From NCBI GenBank assembly GCA_017619655.1, contig JAFZRV010000008.1:1-64000 (forward strand): a stretch of DNA of 64,000 bases, in the 5' to 3' direction. The stretch's first letter is position 1; the number at the start of each line of letters is the position of its first letter. Of the stretch, positions 19,084 through 28,593 are shown in pieces. The notes below the pieces were generated by a model. The model was given only the letters and a program-made list of their open reading frames with translations. It searched no databases and was not told the origin of the DNA. The position numbers and the translations under genes were made by a program. Source of the DNA: Bacteroidales bacterium (GTDB lineage Bacteria; Bacteroidota; Bacteroidia; Bacteroidales; UBA932).

Positions 19084-20499
19084 ATGACAATGAAGAGAGT
19101 ACTGTCTGTTATGGCCATTGCTCTGGCAGCCCTTTTCTGCGGATCCTGCCAGACGCCCGAACCGGAACCCGATCCAGATCCGGCACCGGTCTCCCTGAGC
19201 TTGAGTGCGACATCCTTTTCCATCGGGCGGGAAGGGGGACAGGTGAGCCTGACGGTGACGGCTCCCGTACGCCCGCTTGTCAGCGGCAATCCTTCGTGGG
19301 TGAGCGTTGTAGACGGTACCTTCGACCATTATTCAATCACCTATGTGCTGACGGTTGCCGGGAATACAGCGTATTCCTCCCGGGAAGCCATCCTGACTGT
19401 CCAGTCAGGCATGCTGTCCGAGACGGTGAAAATTGTGCAGGAGGCGGCTGAGAAGCCGGAGGAGCCCGTGACGCCGACGGTCGAGATCACCCGGAAACTG
19501 GCCACCGCCCATCCGACCGAAAAGGCACAGGCGCTCTACGCTTTTCTTTACGCCCAGTACGGCAAGAAGACCCTTTCCTCCATCATGGCTGACGTGAACT
19601 GGAACCATAAACTGGCGGACAAGGTCTATCAGCTGACCGGCAAGTATCCAGCGATGAACTGCTATGACTTCATCCACATCTATGTTCCTGCGGGCAACAA
19701 TTGGATCGACTACTCGAACCTCACCCCGGTGACGGAGTGGGCGGCGGCGGGCGGCATTGTCTCGCTGATGTGGCATTTCAACGTCCCGAAGACCAAGGAT
19801 ACCACTCCCGGCAAGGATGGCAGCGGCGTCACCTGCACGCCAAGCCAGACCTCCTTCAGGGCCGCCAACATCTTCAGCTCGGGTTCCTGGGAGAGCCAGT
19901 GGTTCTATCAGGAGATGGACAAGGTGGTGGCGATTATGCTTGCACTGCAGGAGAAGGGGATTGCCGCTGTCTGGCGTCCCTTCCACGAAGCGGCCGGCAA
20001 TGCCACCGCCAGGCAGCAGGCTTCCTGGACCACGGCCTGGTTCTGGTGGGGATACGACGGTGCCGAGACCTATAAGAAACTCTGGAAGACGATGTTCGAC
20101 TACTTTGCCGCCAAAGGCGTCCGTAACCTGATCTGGGTCTGGACGACCCAGAACTACAACGGAAACGCTTCCTCCTATGACCAGGATAAGGCGTGGTATC
20201 CGGGCGACGCCTGTGTGGACATCGTGGCCCGCGACCTCTACGGGAGTACGGTGGCCGCCAACCTCCAGGAGTTCCAGGAGATTCAGAAGGCGTATCCCAC
20301 CAAGATGGTGACCCTGGGCGAATGCGGCACCGATGCAAATTCCAAGACCGCCTTCGCCTCGATTCCGCAGGTCTGGAATGCCGGAGCCCGGTGGTCCTGG
20401 TTCATGCCCTGGTATGGGGACTGCATGCCCTCGGACAGTTGGTGGAAAGAGGCGCTGGGTAATCCCAATGTCCTTTCTCGCTCAGATGTAAAATATTGA
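19084..20499 (+). CDS. GH26 beta-mannanase lipoprotein with N-terminal BACON domain
   Basis: A 471-residue lipoprotein (lipobox FCGSC) with a Pro/Glu/Asp linker, one BACON domain (about residues 37-120), then a GH26 catalytic domain. The acid/base is Glu302 in WRPFHEAAG and the nucleophile Glu413 in TLGECGT, both in the standard GH26 contexts. It should cut beta-1,4-mannan at the cell surface. Starts at 19084 (MTMKRV) and 19090 (MKRV) are both possible. Its stop lies 11 bases before the preferred start of the following GH5 gene. The BACON domain is a paralogue of the one in that neighbour. Confidence 0.92.
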   Translation: MTMKRVLSVMAIALAALFCGSCQTPEPEPDPDPAPVSLSLSATSFSIGREGGQVSLTVTAPVRPLVSGNPSWVSVVDGTFDHYSITYVLTVAGNTAYSSREAILTVQSGMLSETVKIVQEAAEKPEEPVTPTVEITRKLATAHPTEKAQALYAFLYAQYGKKTLSSIMADVNWNHKLADKVYQLTGKYPAMNCYDFIHIYVPAGNNWIDYSNLTPVTEWAAAGGIVSLMWHFNVPKTKDTTPGKDGSGVTCTPSQTSFRAANIFSSGSWESQWFYQEMDKVVAIMLALQEKGIAAVWRPFHEAAGNATARQQASWTTAWFWWGYDGAETYKKLWKTMFDYFAAKGVRNLIWVWTTQNYNGNASSYDQDKAWYPGDACVDIVARDLYGSTVAANLQEFQEIQKAYPTKMVTLGECGTDANSKTAFASIPQVWNAGARWSWFMPWYGDCMPSDSWWKEALGNPNVLSRSDVKY

Positions 20500-20510
20500 A
20501 ATACAATACT

Positions 20511-22106
20511 ATGAAACGGTACTACTCGCTTTTGATGCTGCTTGGAATGCTGCTGGTTTGCACCGCGTGTCCGAGTCCGGAACCCGAACCGGGCCCGATG
20601 CCGGACCCGGCGCCGACATCCATTACCGTGAGTCCCACTTCCTTTGATGTCGCACAGGCCGGTGCGGCACTGAGCCTGACGGTGAAGGCGCCGACCCGCC
20701 CTTCGGTGACAGGCCTGCCTGCCTGGATTACCCTCAAAGATGGCACGTATAACAATTATACCATCACCTTCGGGCTGACCGTTACGGCGAACGAAAGCTA
20801 TGAGGAGCGCAGCACCACCCTGACGGTCAAGTCCGGATCCCTGTCCGCGTCGGTGACCGTCAAGCAGGCCGCCAAGGAAGCGCCGCCGACACCGCCGACG
20901 CCGGACCCTGGAGACAACGACGCCTGGAAGATGGCGGCCAAGCTGGGGCTGGGCTGGAACATGGGCAACCAGTTCGACGGCTATTACAACGGGTCCTGGG
21001 CGGGTGAAAAAGAAGGATACCCCGATGAGGTGGTATGGCAGACGCCGGAATGCAAGGCGACCCAGGCCACGTTCAACGCCGTGAAGGCCGCCGGCTTCAC
21101 CAGCGTCCGCATCCCGGTAAGCTGGTTGAAGATGATCGGCCCGGCGCCGGACTACAAGATTGACGAAGCCTGGATCAACCGGGTGTACGAGGTCGTCGGA
21201 TTCGCCCATAATGCCGGTCTCAACGTGATTGTCAACACGCACCACGATGAGAACCACGGCGTAAACAATACCTACCAGTGGCTCGACATCAAGAACGCCG
21301 TGAACAATGCGGCGCTCAATACGTCCATCAAAGACAAGATCAAGGGAGCCTGGACGCAGATCGCGACGAAATTCAAGGATTGTGGCGACTGGCTCATCAT
21401 GGAGGGCTTCAACGAGATTAACGATGGCGGCTGGGGCTGGAGCGACGATTTCCGCAAGGATCCCACGCGGCAGTGCAACATCCTGAACGAATGGAATCAG
21501 GTGTTTGTGGACGCGGTCCGGGCGACGGGCGGAAACAATGCCACCCGCTGGCTCGGCGTGCCGACCTATGCGGCCAATCCTTCCTATTACAAGTATTTGA
21601 AAATGCCTTCCGATCCCGCGAACAAGCTGATGGTTTCGGTGCATTTCTACGACCCCAGCGACTATACGATCGGCGAAAAGCAATATTCTGACTGGGGCCA
21701 TACCGGTGCGTCCGGCAAGAAGGCTTCCGGCGGCGACGAGGACCATGTCCGCGATATCTTCGGCCAGCTGAACCAGAACTATGTGGCCAAGGGTATTCCT
21801 TGCTATCTGGGTGAGTTCGGCTGCTCGATGCGCGCCAAGTCCGATACCCGCGCCTGGGCTTTCTATCTCTATTATATGGAATATGTGGTGAAAGCGGCCA
21901 AGACCTATGGTCTGCCCTGCTTCGTCTGGGACAATGGCGGTGACGGATCGGCCGGTCAGGAAAAACATGGGTATATCCACCACGGCACCGGCGCTTACCT
22001 GGGAAACAGCAGTGAAGTGGTGGCCCGGATGAAAAAAGCCTGGTTCACGGAGAGTGAGGGCTATACCCTGGAAAGCGTGTACAATTCCGCCCCTAAATTC
22101 AATTGA
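20511..22106 (+). CDS. GH5 endoglucanase/xyloglucanase (probably GH5_4) with BACON domain
   Basis: A 531-residue lipoprotein (lipobox VCTAC), a PEPEPGP linker, one BACON domain and a GH5 catalytic domain. GH5 landmarks are GLGWNMGNQFDG, RIPVSW, acid/base Glu302 in EGFNEIND and nucleophile Glu435 in YLGEFGC. The GWNMGN start is typical of subfamily 4, which includes xyloglucanases and mixed-substrate endo-beta-1,4-glucanases; subfamily 2 is the alternative. It would attack xyloglucan or the glucose stretches of glucomannan. An upstream TTG inside the GH26 stop was rejected in favour of the ATG that begins the signal peptide. Confidence 0.88.
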   Translation: MKRYYSLLMLLGMLLVCTACPSPEPEPGPMPDPAPTSITVSPTSFDVAQAGAALSLTVKAPTRPSVTGLPAWITLKDGTYNNYTITFGLTVTANESYEERSTTLTVKSGSLSASVTVKQAAKEAPPTPPTPDPGDNDAWKMAAKLGLGWNMGNQFDGYYNGSWAGEKEGYPDEVVWQTPECKATQATFNAVKAAGFTSVRIPVSWLKMIGPAPDYKIDEAWINRVYEVVGFAHNAGLNVIVNTHHDENHGVNNTYQWLDIKNAVNNAALNTSIKDKIKGAWTQIATKFKDCGDWLIMEGFNEINDGGWGWSDDFRKDPTRQCNILNEWNQVFVDAVRATGGNNATRWLGVPTYAANPSYYKYLKMPSDPANKLMVSVHFYDPSDYTIGEKQYSDWGHTGASGKKASGGDEDHVRDIFGQLNQNYVAKGIPCYLGEFGCSMRAKSDTRAWAFYLYYMEYVVKAAKTYGLPCFVWDNGGDGSAGQEKHGYIHHGTGAYLGNSSEVVARMKKAWFTESEGYTLESVYNSAPKFN

Positions 22107-22108
22107 TC

Positions 22109-23179
22109 ATGCGTATTCTGATGGCTATCTGCTGCACCGCGTTGGTGCTTTCGGGCTGCACCGCGCCGAAAGAGCGCGTGCCCGACCTGCTTTCCCGGGC
22201 TGTTTCGGAAGGCAAGATCTGCTATGGACACCAGGACGACCCGGCTTACGGCCATGCCTGGTGCGTGACCGACTGGGAAACTGACCCGCTGGACCGTTCG
22301 GACGTCAAGGACGTGTCGGGCCGGTATCCGGCCGTCGTGGGCTTCGACCTGGGCGGCATCGAACTGGCGGATTCCTGCAACCTGGACGGCGTGCCCTTCG
22401 GCCTGATGCGCAAGGCCGCGCTGGCGCAGGTCGCGCGGGGCGGAGTGGTGACCTTCTCCTGGCATCCGCGCAATCCGCTGACCGGCGGCGATGCCTGGGA
22501 CGTCTCGTCCGACCGGGTGGTGGCCTCCATCCTGCCGGGTGGCGAAAAAGAAACGGAATTCGCGCTGTGGCTGCAGCGCGTGGGCGATTTCCTGGAGAGC
22601 CTGGACGGTGCGCCGCTCATCTTCCGGCCCTGGCACGAAAACCTCGGCAGCTGGTTCTGGTGGGGAGAAAAACTCTGCACGCCGGAGGACTACAAGGATC
22701 TGTACCGGCTGACGAACGACTATCTCACGCAGGAACGCGGCATTCAGAACATCCAGTGGTGCTATTCGCCCAACGGCCCCGTCAGCGCGGAAGACTACGA
22801 ATCGCGCTATCCCGGCAGTGACTATGTGGACATCCTGGGCACGGATATCTACGAGTATCCGGGCGAAGGGGAGACCCTGGCGGAGGCCGGCGAACGCTTT
22901 GCCGGCCAGGTGCGCTGGATGCTGGCCACGCTGCAGGCGCTGGCGGCCGATCATGACAAGCTTTTCTGCCTGTCGGAAACCGGTTTCGAGGGTTTGCCGG
23001 ACCCGCTCTGGTGGACGGACGTGCTGTATCCCGCCATCCACGGTTCGGGCATCTGCTATGTCCTGACCTGGCGCAACGCGCATGACAAACCCGGTCATTT
23101 CTATGCCCCTTGGGAAGGCTTTGAAAATGCGTTTAATTTCAATCAATTTGCTGAAAAAGAAGATATTATACTATTATGA
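22109..23179 (+). CDS. GH26 beta-mannanase or exo-mannobiohydrolase, lipoprotein
   Basis: A 356-residue lipoprotein (lipobox LVLSGC) consisting only of a GH26 domain. The acid/base is Glu177 in FRPWHENLGSWFWWG and the nucleophile Glu290 in LSETGFEG. The FSWHPRNP and RPWHE segments resemble Bacteroides ManA-like enzymes that release mannobiose, the substrate for the epimerase encoded later in this operon. Exo versus endo action cannot be decided from sequence. The ATG lies 2 bases after the GH5 stop; the GH130 start overlaps its end in an ATGA, linking mannobiose release to its phosphorolysis. Confidence 0.91.
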   Translation: MRILMAICCTALVLSGCTAPKERVPDLLSRAVSEGKICYGHQDDPAYGHAWCVTDWETDPLDRSDVKDVSGRYPAVVGFDLGGIELADSCNLDGVPFGLMRKAALAQVARGGVVTFSWHPRNPLTGGDAWDVSSDRVVASILPGGEKETEFALWLQRVGDFLESLDGAPLIFRPWHENLGSWFWWGEKLCTPEDYKDLYRLTNDYLTQERGIQNIQWCYSPNGPVSAEDYESRYPGSDYVDILGTDIYEYPGEGETLAEAGERFAGQVRWMLATLQALAADHDKLFCLSETGFEGLPDPLWWTDVLYPAIHGSGICYVLTWRNAHDKPGHFYAPWEGFENAFNFNQFAEKEDIILL

Positions 23180-24330
23180 CCTACGATGAAAGACTTGCCT
23201 GGCTGAAGCAAAGGCACCAGGAACTCCTGGAGAAAGAAAACGTCCCCGTCGAAGGGAACGGCGTGTATGAACGCTATGTTCATCCTGTCGTGACGGCGGA
23301 CCACGCGCCGCTGGAATGGCGTTACGACCTGAACCGTCGCACGAATCCCTATCTGATGGAGCGCTTCGGCATTCACGCCACGATGAATTCGGGGGCCATC
23401 AAATGGAACGGCCGCTATGTGCTCGTCGTCCGCGTGGAAGGCGCCGACCGCAAGTCTTTCTTCGCCGTGGCAGAGAGCCCGAACGGTGTCGACCATTTCC
23501 GTTTCTGGCCGCGTCCGATCACGATGCCCGAGTGGGGAGAACCCGCCACCAACGTTTACGACATGCGCCTGACCGCGCATGAGGACGGCTGGATCTACGG
23601 CATCTTCTGCGTGGAGCGCAAGGACCCGTCCCAGCCCGGCGACCTGTCCGCCGCCATGGCGGCTGCCGGCGTGGCCCGCACGAAAGACCTGGTCCACTGG
23701 GAGCGCCTGGCCGACATCGAGTCGCGGAGCCAGCAGCGCAACGTGGTGCTGCACCCCGAATTCGTGGACGGCAAATACGCCCTCTACACGCGCCCGCAGG
23801 ACGGTTTCATCGACGCCGGCAGCGGCGGCGGCATCGGCTGGGCCCTGGTCGATTCCATGGAAAAGGCCGTCATCACCGAAGAGAAGATCATCAACCTGCG
23901 CCACTACCATACCATCAAGGAAGTGAAGAACGGGGAGGGACCGCATCCCATCAAGACCCCGCAGGGCTGGCTGCACCTGGCCCACGGCGTGCGCGGCTGC
24001 GCTTCGGGCTTGCGCTACGTCCTCTATCTCTACATGACGGCGCTGGACGATCCCGCCCGCGTCATCGCCGAGCCCGCCGGTTTCTTCATGGCGCCGGAAG
24101 GCGGGGAGTACATCGGCGACGTGATGAACGTGCTCTTCAGCAACGGCTGGATCTGTGATCCAGACGGCCGGGTGTTTATCTATTACGCTTCGTCCGACAC
24201 GCGGATGCACGTGGCCACCTCCACGGTGGACCGCCTGGTGGACTACTGCCTCCATACGGCTCCCGACGGCCTGCGGACCGGCCTTTCCGTAGAGACGCTC
24301 AACAAGATCATCGACGCCAACCAGTCCTAA
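23176..24330 (+). CDS. GH130 4-O-beta-D-mannosyl-D-glucose phosphorylase
   Basis: A 384-residue cytoplasmic enzyme without a signal peptide. The five-bladed propeller of GH130 is indicated by NSGAIKWNGRYVLVVRVEG, SPNGVDHFRFWPRPI and the catalytic Asp129 in NVYDMRLT. The N-terminal region and the HATMNSGAIKWNG phrase fit subfamily 1, whose members cut Man-beta-1,4-Glc with phosphate to mannose 1-phosphate and glucose. The start overlaps the GH26 stop (ATGA). With the 2-epimerase and GPH symporter further downstream it reproduces the mannan pathway described in Bacteroides fragilis. Confidence 0.9.
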   Translation: MTYDERLAWLKQRHQELLEKENVPVEGNGVYERYVHPVVTADHAPLEWRYDLNRRTNPYLMERFGIHATMNSGAIKWNGRYVLVVRVEGADRKSFFAVAESPNGVDHFRFWPRPITMPEWGEPATNVYDMRLTAHEDGWIYGIFCVERKDPSQPGDLSAAMAAAGVARTKDLVHWERLADIESRSQQRNVVLHPEFVDGKYALYTRPQDGFIDAGSGGGIGWALVDSMEKAVITEEKIINLRHYHTIKEVKNGEGPHPIKTPQGWLHLAHGVRGCASGLRYVLYLYMTALDDPARVIAEPAGFFMAPEGGEYIGDVMNVLFSNGWICDPDGRVFIYYASSDTRMHVATSTVDRLVDYCLHTAPDGLRTGLSVETLNKIIDANQS

Positions 24331-24331
24331 G

Positions 24332-25777
24332 ATGAAAAAGCTCTTCCTCGTTTTTGTCCTGCTGTGTGCCGCCGGACTTCTCCCGGCGCAGTCCCTGCGC
24401 CTCGCGCACTTGTTCTCCGACCACATGGTCCTGCAGCAGCAGGCTTCCGCCCCGGTCTGGGGCTGGGGCCAGCCCGGCCAGACCGTGACCGTGGAAGCGT
24501 CCTGGGGCGCCAAAGTCCGCACGAAAGTGGCTGAAGACGGCTCCTGGCGGGTGGCGCTGCCTACCGTCAGTGCCGGCGCGCCGTTTACGCTGACCGTTTC
24601 CAGCGGTAAAGAGAAACAGACGGTGTCGGACGTCGCACTGGGCGAAGTGTGGGTCTGCAGCGGTCAGTCGAACATGGAAATGCCGATGCGCGGCTTCGGT
24701 TTCCAGCAGGTCGACGGCTTCCGCGACAACCTGCTCGAGGCGGCCGAATACGCCGACCGCATCCGGCTCTTCGACGTGAAATCCGATACCACGCACGTGG
24801 TGCAGGCCGATGTCGAGAACGGCTGGGAGCTGACCGGCCCCGACGTCTGCGCCAAGACCTCCGCCGTGGCGTATCTGTTTGCGAAACGGCTTACCCGCAA
24901 CCTCGGCGTGCCCGTGGGCATCATCGTCAACGCCTGGGGCGGCAGCCGCATCGAGCCCTGGATGACCATGGAAAGCATCGAGCAGGCCGGCGTTCCCGCG
25001 GAAGAGCTGGCTGCGATCAAGGAACTTCACGAGACGGCGGGCATGTGGCCCAGCGGCGTGGCGACCGTGTGGAACGGCCGCGTCGCGCCGATCGCCGGCT
25101 ATGCCGCCAAGGGTTTCCTCTGGTATCAGGGCTGCTCCAATATCACCCAGTCCTGCTACGACCTGCTGCAGGCCGCCATGGTGAAGCTGTGGCGCGAGGC
25201 CTGGGGCGTGGGCGAGGAGATGCCTTTCATCTTTGCGCTGCTGGCACCCTACGACCACAGCAAGGCCGACGGCCGCTGGCGGCCGGCCTTCGTACGCACG
25301 CAGATGCATGCCGCGGACATCACGCCCTACAGCTATGCCGTGAGCCTGGAGACCCTCGGCGACGAGGTGACCATCCATCCGCCGCGCAAGCAGGAAGTCG
25401 CCGACATGATGGCCCTGCGGGCCCTGAGCACCGCCTATGGCGTCAACGTGGGCATGGCCGTCGATTATCCGGAGCCCCGTTCCATCGAATTCCTGGAAGA
25501 CGGCCGGGTCAAGATCCTGTTCACGAATGTATGGTCGAACCTGCAGTCCATCTCGGCCCGCCGTATCGTGGGTTTCGAGCTGGCCGGTGAAGACCGCAAC
25601 TTCCAGCTGGCCGAAGCCGAAGTGGACTGGGACGGACAGACGGTCTATGTCCATTGCGATGCCGTGCCGGCTCCCGTGGCCGTCCGCTACAGTTTCCGCA
25701 ACTGGATGGGCGCGAACCTGCAAACCTCCTACGGCATCCCGGTCCCGCCGTTCCGCAGCGACGACTGGCCCCTGTAA
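24332..25777 (+). CDS. SGNH-type carbohydrate acetylesterase (sialate O-acetylesterase-like)
   Basis: A 481-residue secreted protein with a signal peptide (to LLPAQ). An N-terminal Ig-like part (HMVLQQQASAPVWGWGQPGQTVTV) precedes an interrupted SGNH domain: the nucleophile is Ser113 in CSGQSNMEMPM, the oxyanion region is NAWGGSRIEPW, and WYQGCSN and the DEVTIHPPRKQEV His complete the family pattern. Homologues are annotated as 9-O-acetylesterases, but in a hemicellulose locus removal of acetyl groups from mannan or xyloglucan is the more likely role. It follows GH130 by a single base. Confidence 0.85.
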   Translation: MKKLFLVFVLLCAAGLLPAQSLRLAHLFSDHMVLQQQASAPVWGWGQPGQTVTVEASWGAKVRTKVAEDGSWRVALPTVSAGAPFTLTVSSGKEKQTVSDVALGEVWVCSGQSNMEMPMRGFGFQQVDGFRDNLLEAAEYADRIRLFDVKSDTTHVVQADVENGWELTGPDVCAKTSAVAYLFAKRLTRNLGVPVGIIVNAWGGSRIEPWMTMESIEQAGVPAEELAAIKELHETAGMWPSGVATVWNGRVAPIAGYAAKGFLWYQGCSNITQSCYDLLQAAMVKLWREAWGVGEEMPFIFALLAPYDHSKADGRWRPAFVRTQMHAADITPYSYAVSLETLGDEVTIHPPRKQEVADMMALRALSTAYGVNVGMAVDYPEPRSIEFLEDGRVKILFTNVWSNLQSISARRIVGFELAGEDRNFQLAEAEVDWDGQTVYVHCDAVPAPVAVRYSFRNWMGANLQTSYGIPVPPFRSDDWPL

Positions 25778-25790
25778 AACAAACCCGACT

Positions 25791-28583
25791 ATGAAAAAAC
25801 TTCTCTTCCTGTTGCTGCTGCCGGCGCTTCTCCTGCCGGTTTCCTGTCAGAAGGCCTATACCGTTCAGGACAACCAGGTCACGATTCCCTGCCGGGACCA
25901 GCTGATCCGGCTGCAGGTCATCGCACCGCAGATCATCCGGGTGTCGGCCGTGCCGGAAGGCCGTTTCGCCGACCGCCGGAGCCTGGCCGTGGTGCCGCAG
26001 GCGGGCTGCAAGGCCTTTGAAGTGACCGAAGCGGGCGGCAAGGTCCGCCTGGCCACCGACAGCCTGGTCGTGGAAGTGTACAAGGGCTCTGGAACCTTGA
26101 ACTTTTACAAAGCGGACGGCACGCCGCTGCTGCAGGAAGGTGCCCTGTCGTTCGAGCCTCTCGAGGTGGAAGGCAAGCGCGCCTGGTCGGTGCGCACGCA
26201 GTTCGCCTCGGAAGCCGACGAATCGTTCTATGGCCTGGGCCAGCACCAGGCCGGCGAATTCGACCACAAGGGTCGCAGCGAAGAGCTTTTCCAGTACAAT
26301 ACCAAGGTCAGCGTCCCGATGGTCGTCTCGACGCGGGGCTACGGCCTGCTCTTCGACGCCTATTCGCTGAGCCGCTGGGGCAATCCGGCCCCGTACCGGC
26401 AGTTGGGCGAGATGCTGACGCTCTATGACAAGGACGGCGTGGAAGGCGCCCTGACCGGCACCTATCTGCCCGCCGGCGGCCAGCCGCTCGTACAGCGCGA
26501 AGACAGTCTCTATTACGAAAACGAATGGGCCATCCGGAACCTGCCCGCGCTGCGATACAGCGGGGCGAAAGTGCTGTATGAAGGCAGTGTCGAAGCGCCG
26601 GAAACGGCTGATTATCACTTTATTCAATACTATGCGGGCTTTCAGCGCACGGTCATCGGCGGCGAAGAAGTCATGTCGCGCCGCTGGCGTCCGGCCTGGA
26701 ATCCCAACAGCTACAAGTTCACCGTCCATCTGGAAAAGGGCGTGAAGGTGCCCGTCCGCATCGAGTGGGAGCCCGACGGTGACGTGTCGTACATCGGCCT
26801 GCGCGTGGCGCCGCTCCAGACGCCCGACGAAGCGGAAGGCATCAGTTTCTGGTCGGAATTCGAGCCGCAGGCGGATTTCTACTTCATGGGCGGTGACAGC
26901 TACGACCAGGTCATTGCCGCGTACCGCACGCTGACCGGTCCTGCGCCCGTCATGCCGAAGTGGGTGCTGGGTTTCTGGCAGAGCCGCGAGCGCTATTCCA
27001 CGCAGGAAGAACTGGTTTCGACGCTGGCGGAATTCCGCCGCAGGCATATTCCCGTCGACAACATCGTGCAGGACTGGCAGTACTGGAAAGACGACCAGTG
27101 GGGGAGCCACGCCTTCGACGAGACGCGCTATCCCGATCCGGAAAAGATGCTCGACGACGTGCATGCGATGCACGGCCGATTCATGATCAGCGTCTGGCCG
27201 AAATTCTACACCAATACGGACCATTACCAGGAACTCAAGGCCGCGGGCTATGCCTACACGCATGCCGAGGATAGCGGCCTGGTGGACTGGCTGGGCCACC
27301 GGCAGAGTTTCTACGATGCCTACGCCGAAGGCGGACGCCAGCTATTCTGGCGCCAGATCGACGAGAGCCTCTATTCGAGATACGGCCGCAAGATCGACGC
27401 CTGGTGGATGGACGCCAGCGAACCGAACCTGCGCGACTGCCTGCCGATGGACTACTTCAAGTGGCTCATCACGCCGACGGCGCTGGGACCCTCGACCGAA
27501 TACCTGAACGCCTATTCCATCGTCAATGCCGACGCCATCTACAACGGCCAGCGGAGCGTGGACTCCGACAAGCGGGTGTTCCTGCTCACGCGCAGCGGCT
27601 TTGCCGGCGAACAGCGCTACAGCACGGCGACCTGGAGCGGCGACATCGGCACCACCTGGACCGACATGCGCATGCAGATGGCCGCCGGCCTGAACTTCTC
27701 GATGAGCGGCATCCCGTTCTGGGGCATGGACATCGGCGGCTTCTCGGTGATGAGCAAGTTCTATGATGCGAAAAACGCGGACGAATGGCGGGAGCTCCAG
27801 ACCCGCTGGCACCAGTTCGGCACCTTCGTGCCGCTCTTCCGCACGCACGGCCAGTGGCCGCGGCGCGAGCTCTGGAACATCGCTCCCGAAGGCTCTCCTG
27901 CTTACGAGAGCATTCTCTGGTACATGCGGCTGCGCTACCGCCTGATGCCGTATCTCTATTCGCTGGCGGGCGCCGTGGCCTACGACGACTACACGCTGAT
28001 GCGCGGCCTGCCGATGGATTTTCCCGACGATCCGACCGTGCGCGACCTGTCCGACCAGTGGCTCTTCGGACCGGCGCTGATGCCCTGCCCGGTCAGCCAC
28101 TACAAGGCCCGCAGCCGGGCCGTCTATTTCCCGGCCGGCGGCTGGTATGATTTCTATACCGGTGCCTATATCGACGGCGGCCGCACCCGTGAGATGCCTG
28201 CACCGTATGGCCGCATGCCGCTCTTCGTGCGGGCCGGCTCCATCATTCCCTTCGGCCCGGCCATGGAATGGTGTGACGAGAAACCCGCCGACGCCATCCG
28301 CCTCTACGTGTATGCGGGCGGCGATGCCGACTTCACGCTCTACGAAGACGACGGCCTGACCTACGCCTATGAGCAAGGCGCATACAGCACGATTCCGATC
28401 CATTGGGACGAGGCTTCCCGTACGCTGACCCTCGGCGAGCGGGCGGGCGAATTCCCGGGCATGCTGGCGGCGCGCAGCTTCCACGTGGTCGTGGTGGATC
28501 CCACGCATCCGCACGCCTATGATCCCGACGCGAAAGGAACCCCGTGCCAATATGAAGGTAAAACCGTTACGATAAAGCTATAA
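25791..28583 (+). CDS. GH31 glycosidase with PA14 insert, probable alpha-xylosidase
   Basis: A 930-residue lipoprotein-type protein (lipobox LPVSC). A GH31 N-terminal beta-sandwich is followed by a PA14 insert (about residues 225-345: LRYSGAKVLYEGSVEAPETADYHF) and the catalytic barrel, with nucleophile Asp541 in WWMDASEPN and acid/base Asp618 in ATWSGDIGTTW, then C-terminal sandwich domains. The PA14 insert is typical of the alpha-xylosidases of xyloglucan systems. The xylose genes directly downstream support that role; alpha-glucosidase or alpha-galactosidase activity cannot be excluded. A longer in-frame opening upstream was rejected because the signal peptide begins at this ATG. Confidence 0.9.
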   Translation: MKKLLFLLLLPALLLPVSCQKAYTVQDNQVTIPCRDQLIRLQVIAPQIIRVSAVPEGRFADRRSLAVVPQAGCKAFEVTEAGGKVRLATDSLVVEVYKGSGTLNFYKADGTPLLQEGALSFEPLEVEGKRAWSVRTQFASEADESFYGLGQHQAGEFDHKGRSEELFQYNTKVSVPMVVSTRGYGLLFDAYSLSRWGNPAPYRQLGEMLTLYDKDGVEGALTGTYLPAGGQPLVQREDSLYYENEWAIRNLPALRYSGAKVLYEGSVEAPETADYHFIQYYAGFQRTVIGGEEVMSRRWRPAWNPNSYKFTVHLEKGVKVPVRIEWEPDGDVSYIGLRVAPLQTPDEAEGISFWSEFEPQADFYFMGGDSYDQVIAAYRTLTGPAPVMPKWVLGFWQSRERYSTQEELVSTLAEFRRRHIPVDNIVQDWQYWKDDQWGSHAFDETRYPDPEKMLDDVHAMHGRFMISVWPKFYTNTDHYQELKAAGYAYTHAEDSGLVDWLGHRQSFYDAYAEGGRQLFWRQIDESLYSRYGRKIDAWWMDASEPNLRDCLPMDYFKWLITPTALGPSTEYLNAYSIVNADAIYNGQRSVDSDKRVFLLTRSGFAGEQRYSTATWSGDIGTTWTDMRMQMAAGLNFSMSGIPFWGMDIGGFSVMSKFYDAKNADEWRELQTRWHQFGTFVPLFRTHGQWPRRELWNIAPEGSPAYESILWYMRLRYRLMPYLYSLAGAVAYDDYTLMRGLPMDFPDDPTVRDLSDQWLFGPALMPCPVSHYKARSRAVYFPAGGWYDFYTGAYIDGGRTREMPAPYGRMPLFVRAGSIIPFGPAMEWCDEKPADAIRLYVYAGGDADFTLYEDDGLTYAYEQGAYSTIPIHWDEASRTLTLGERAGEFPGMLAARSFHVVVVDPTHPHAYDPDAKGTPCQYEGKTVTIKL

Positions 28584-28593
28584 CCGTCCGGCC

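Noticed and set aside
25791..28583. GH31 as alpha-galactosidase for galactomannan
   Set aside because: Possible, but the PA14 insert and the adjacent xylose genes favour alpha-xylosidase; no GH27 or GH36 enzyme is present to settle the question.
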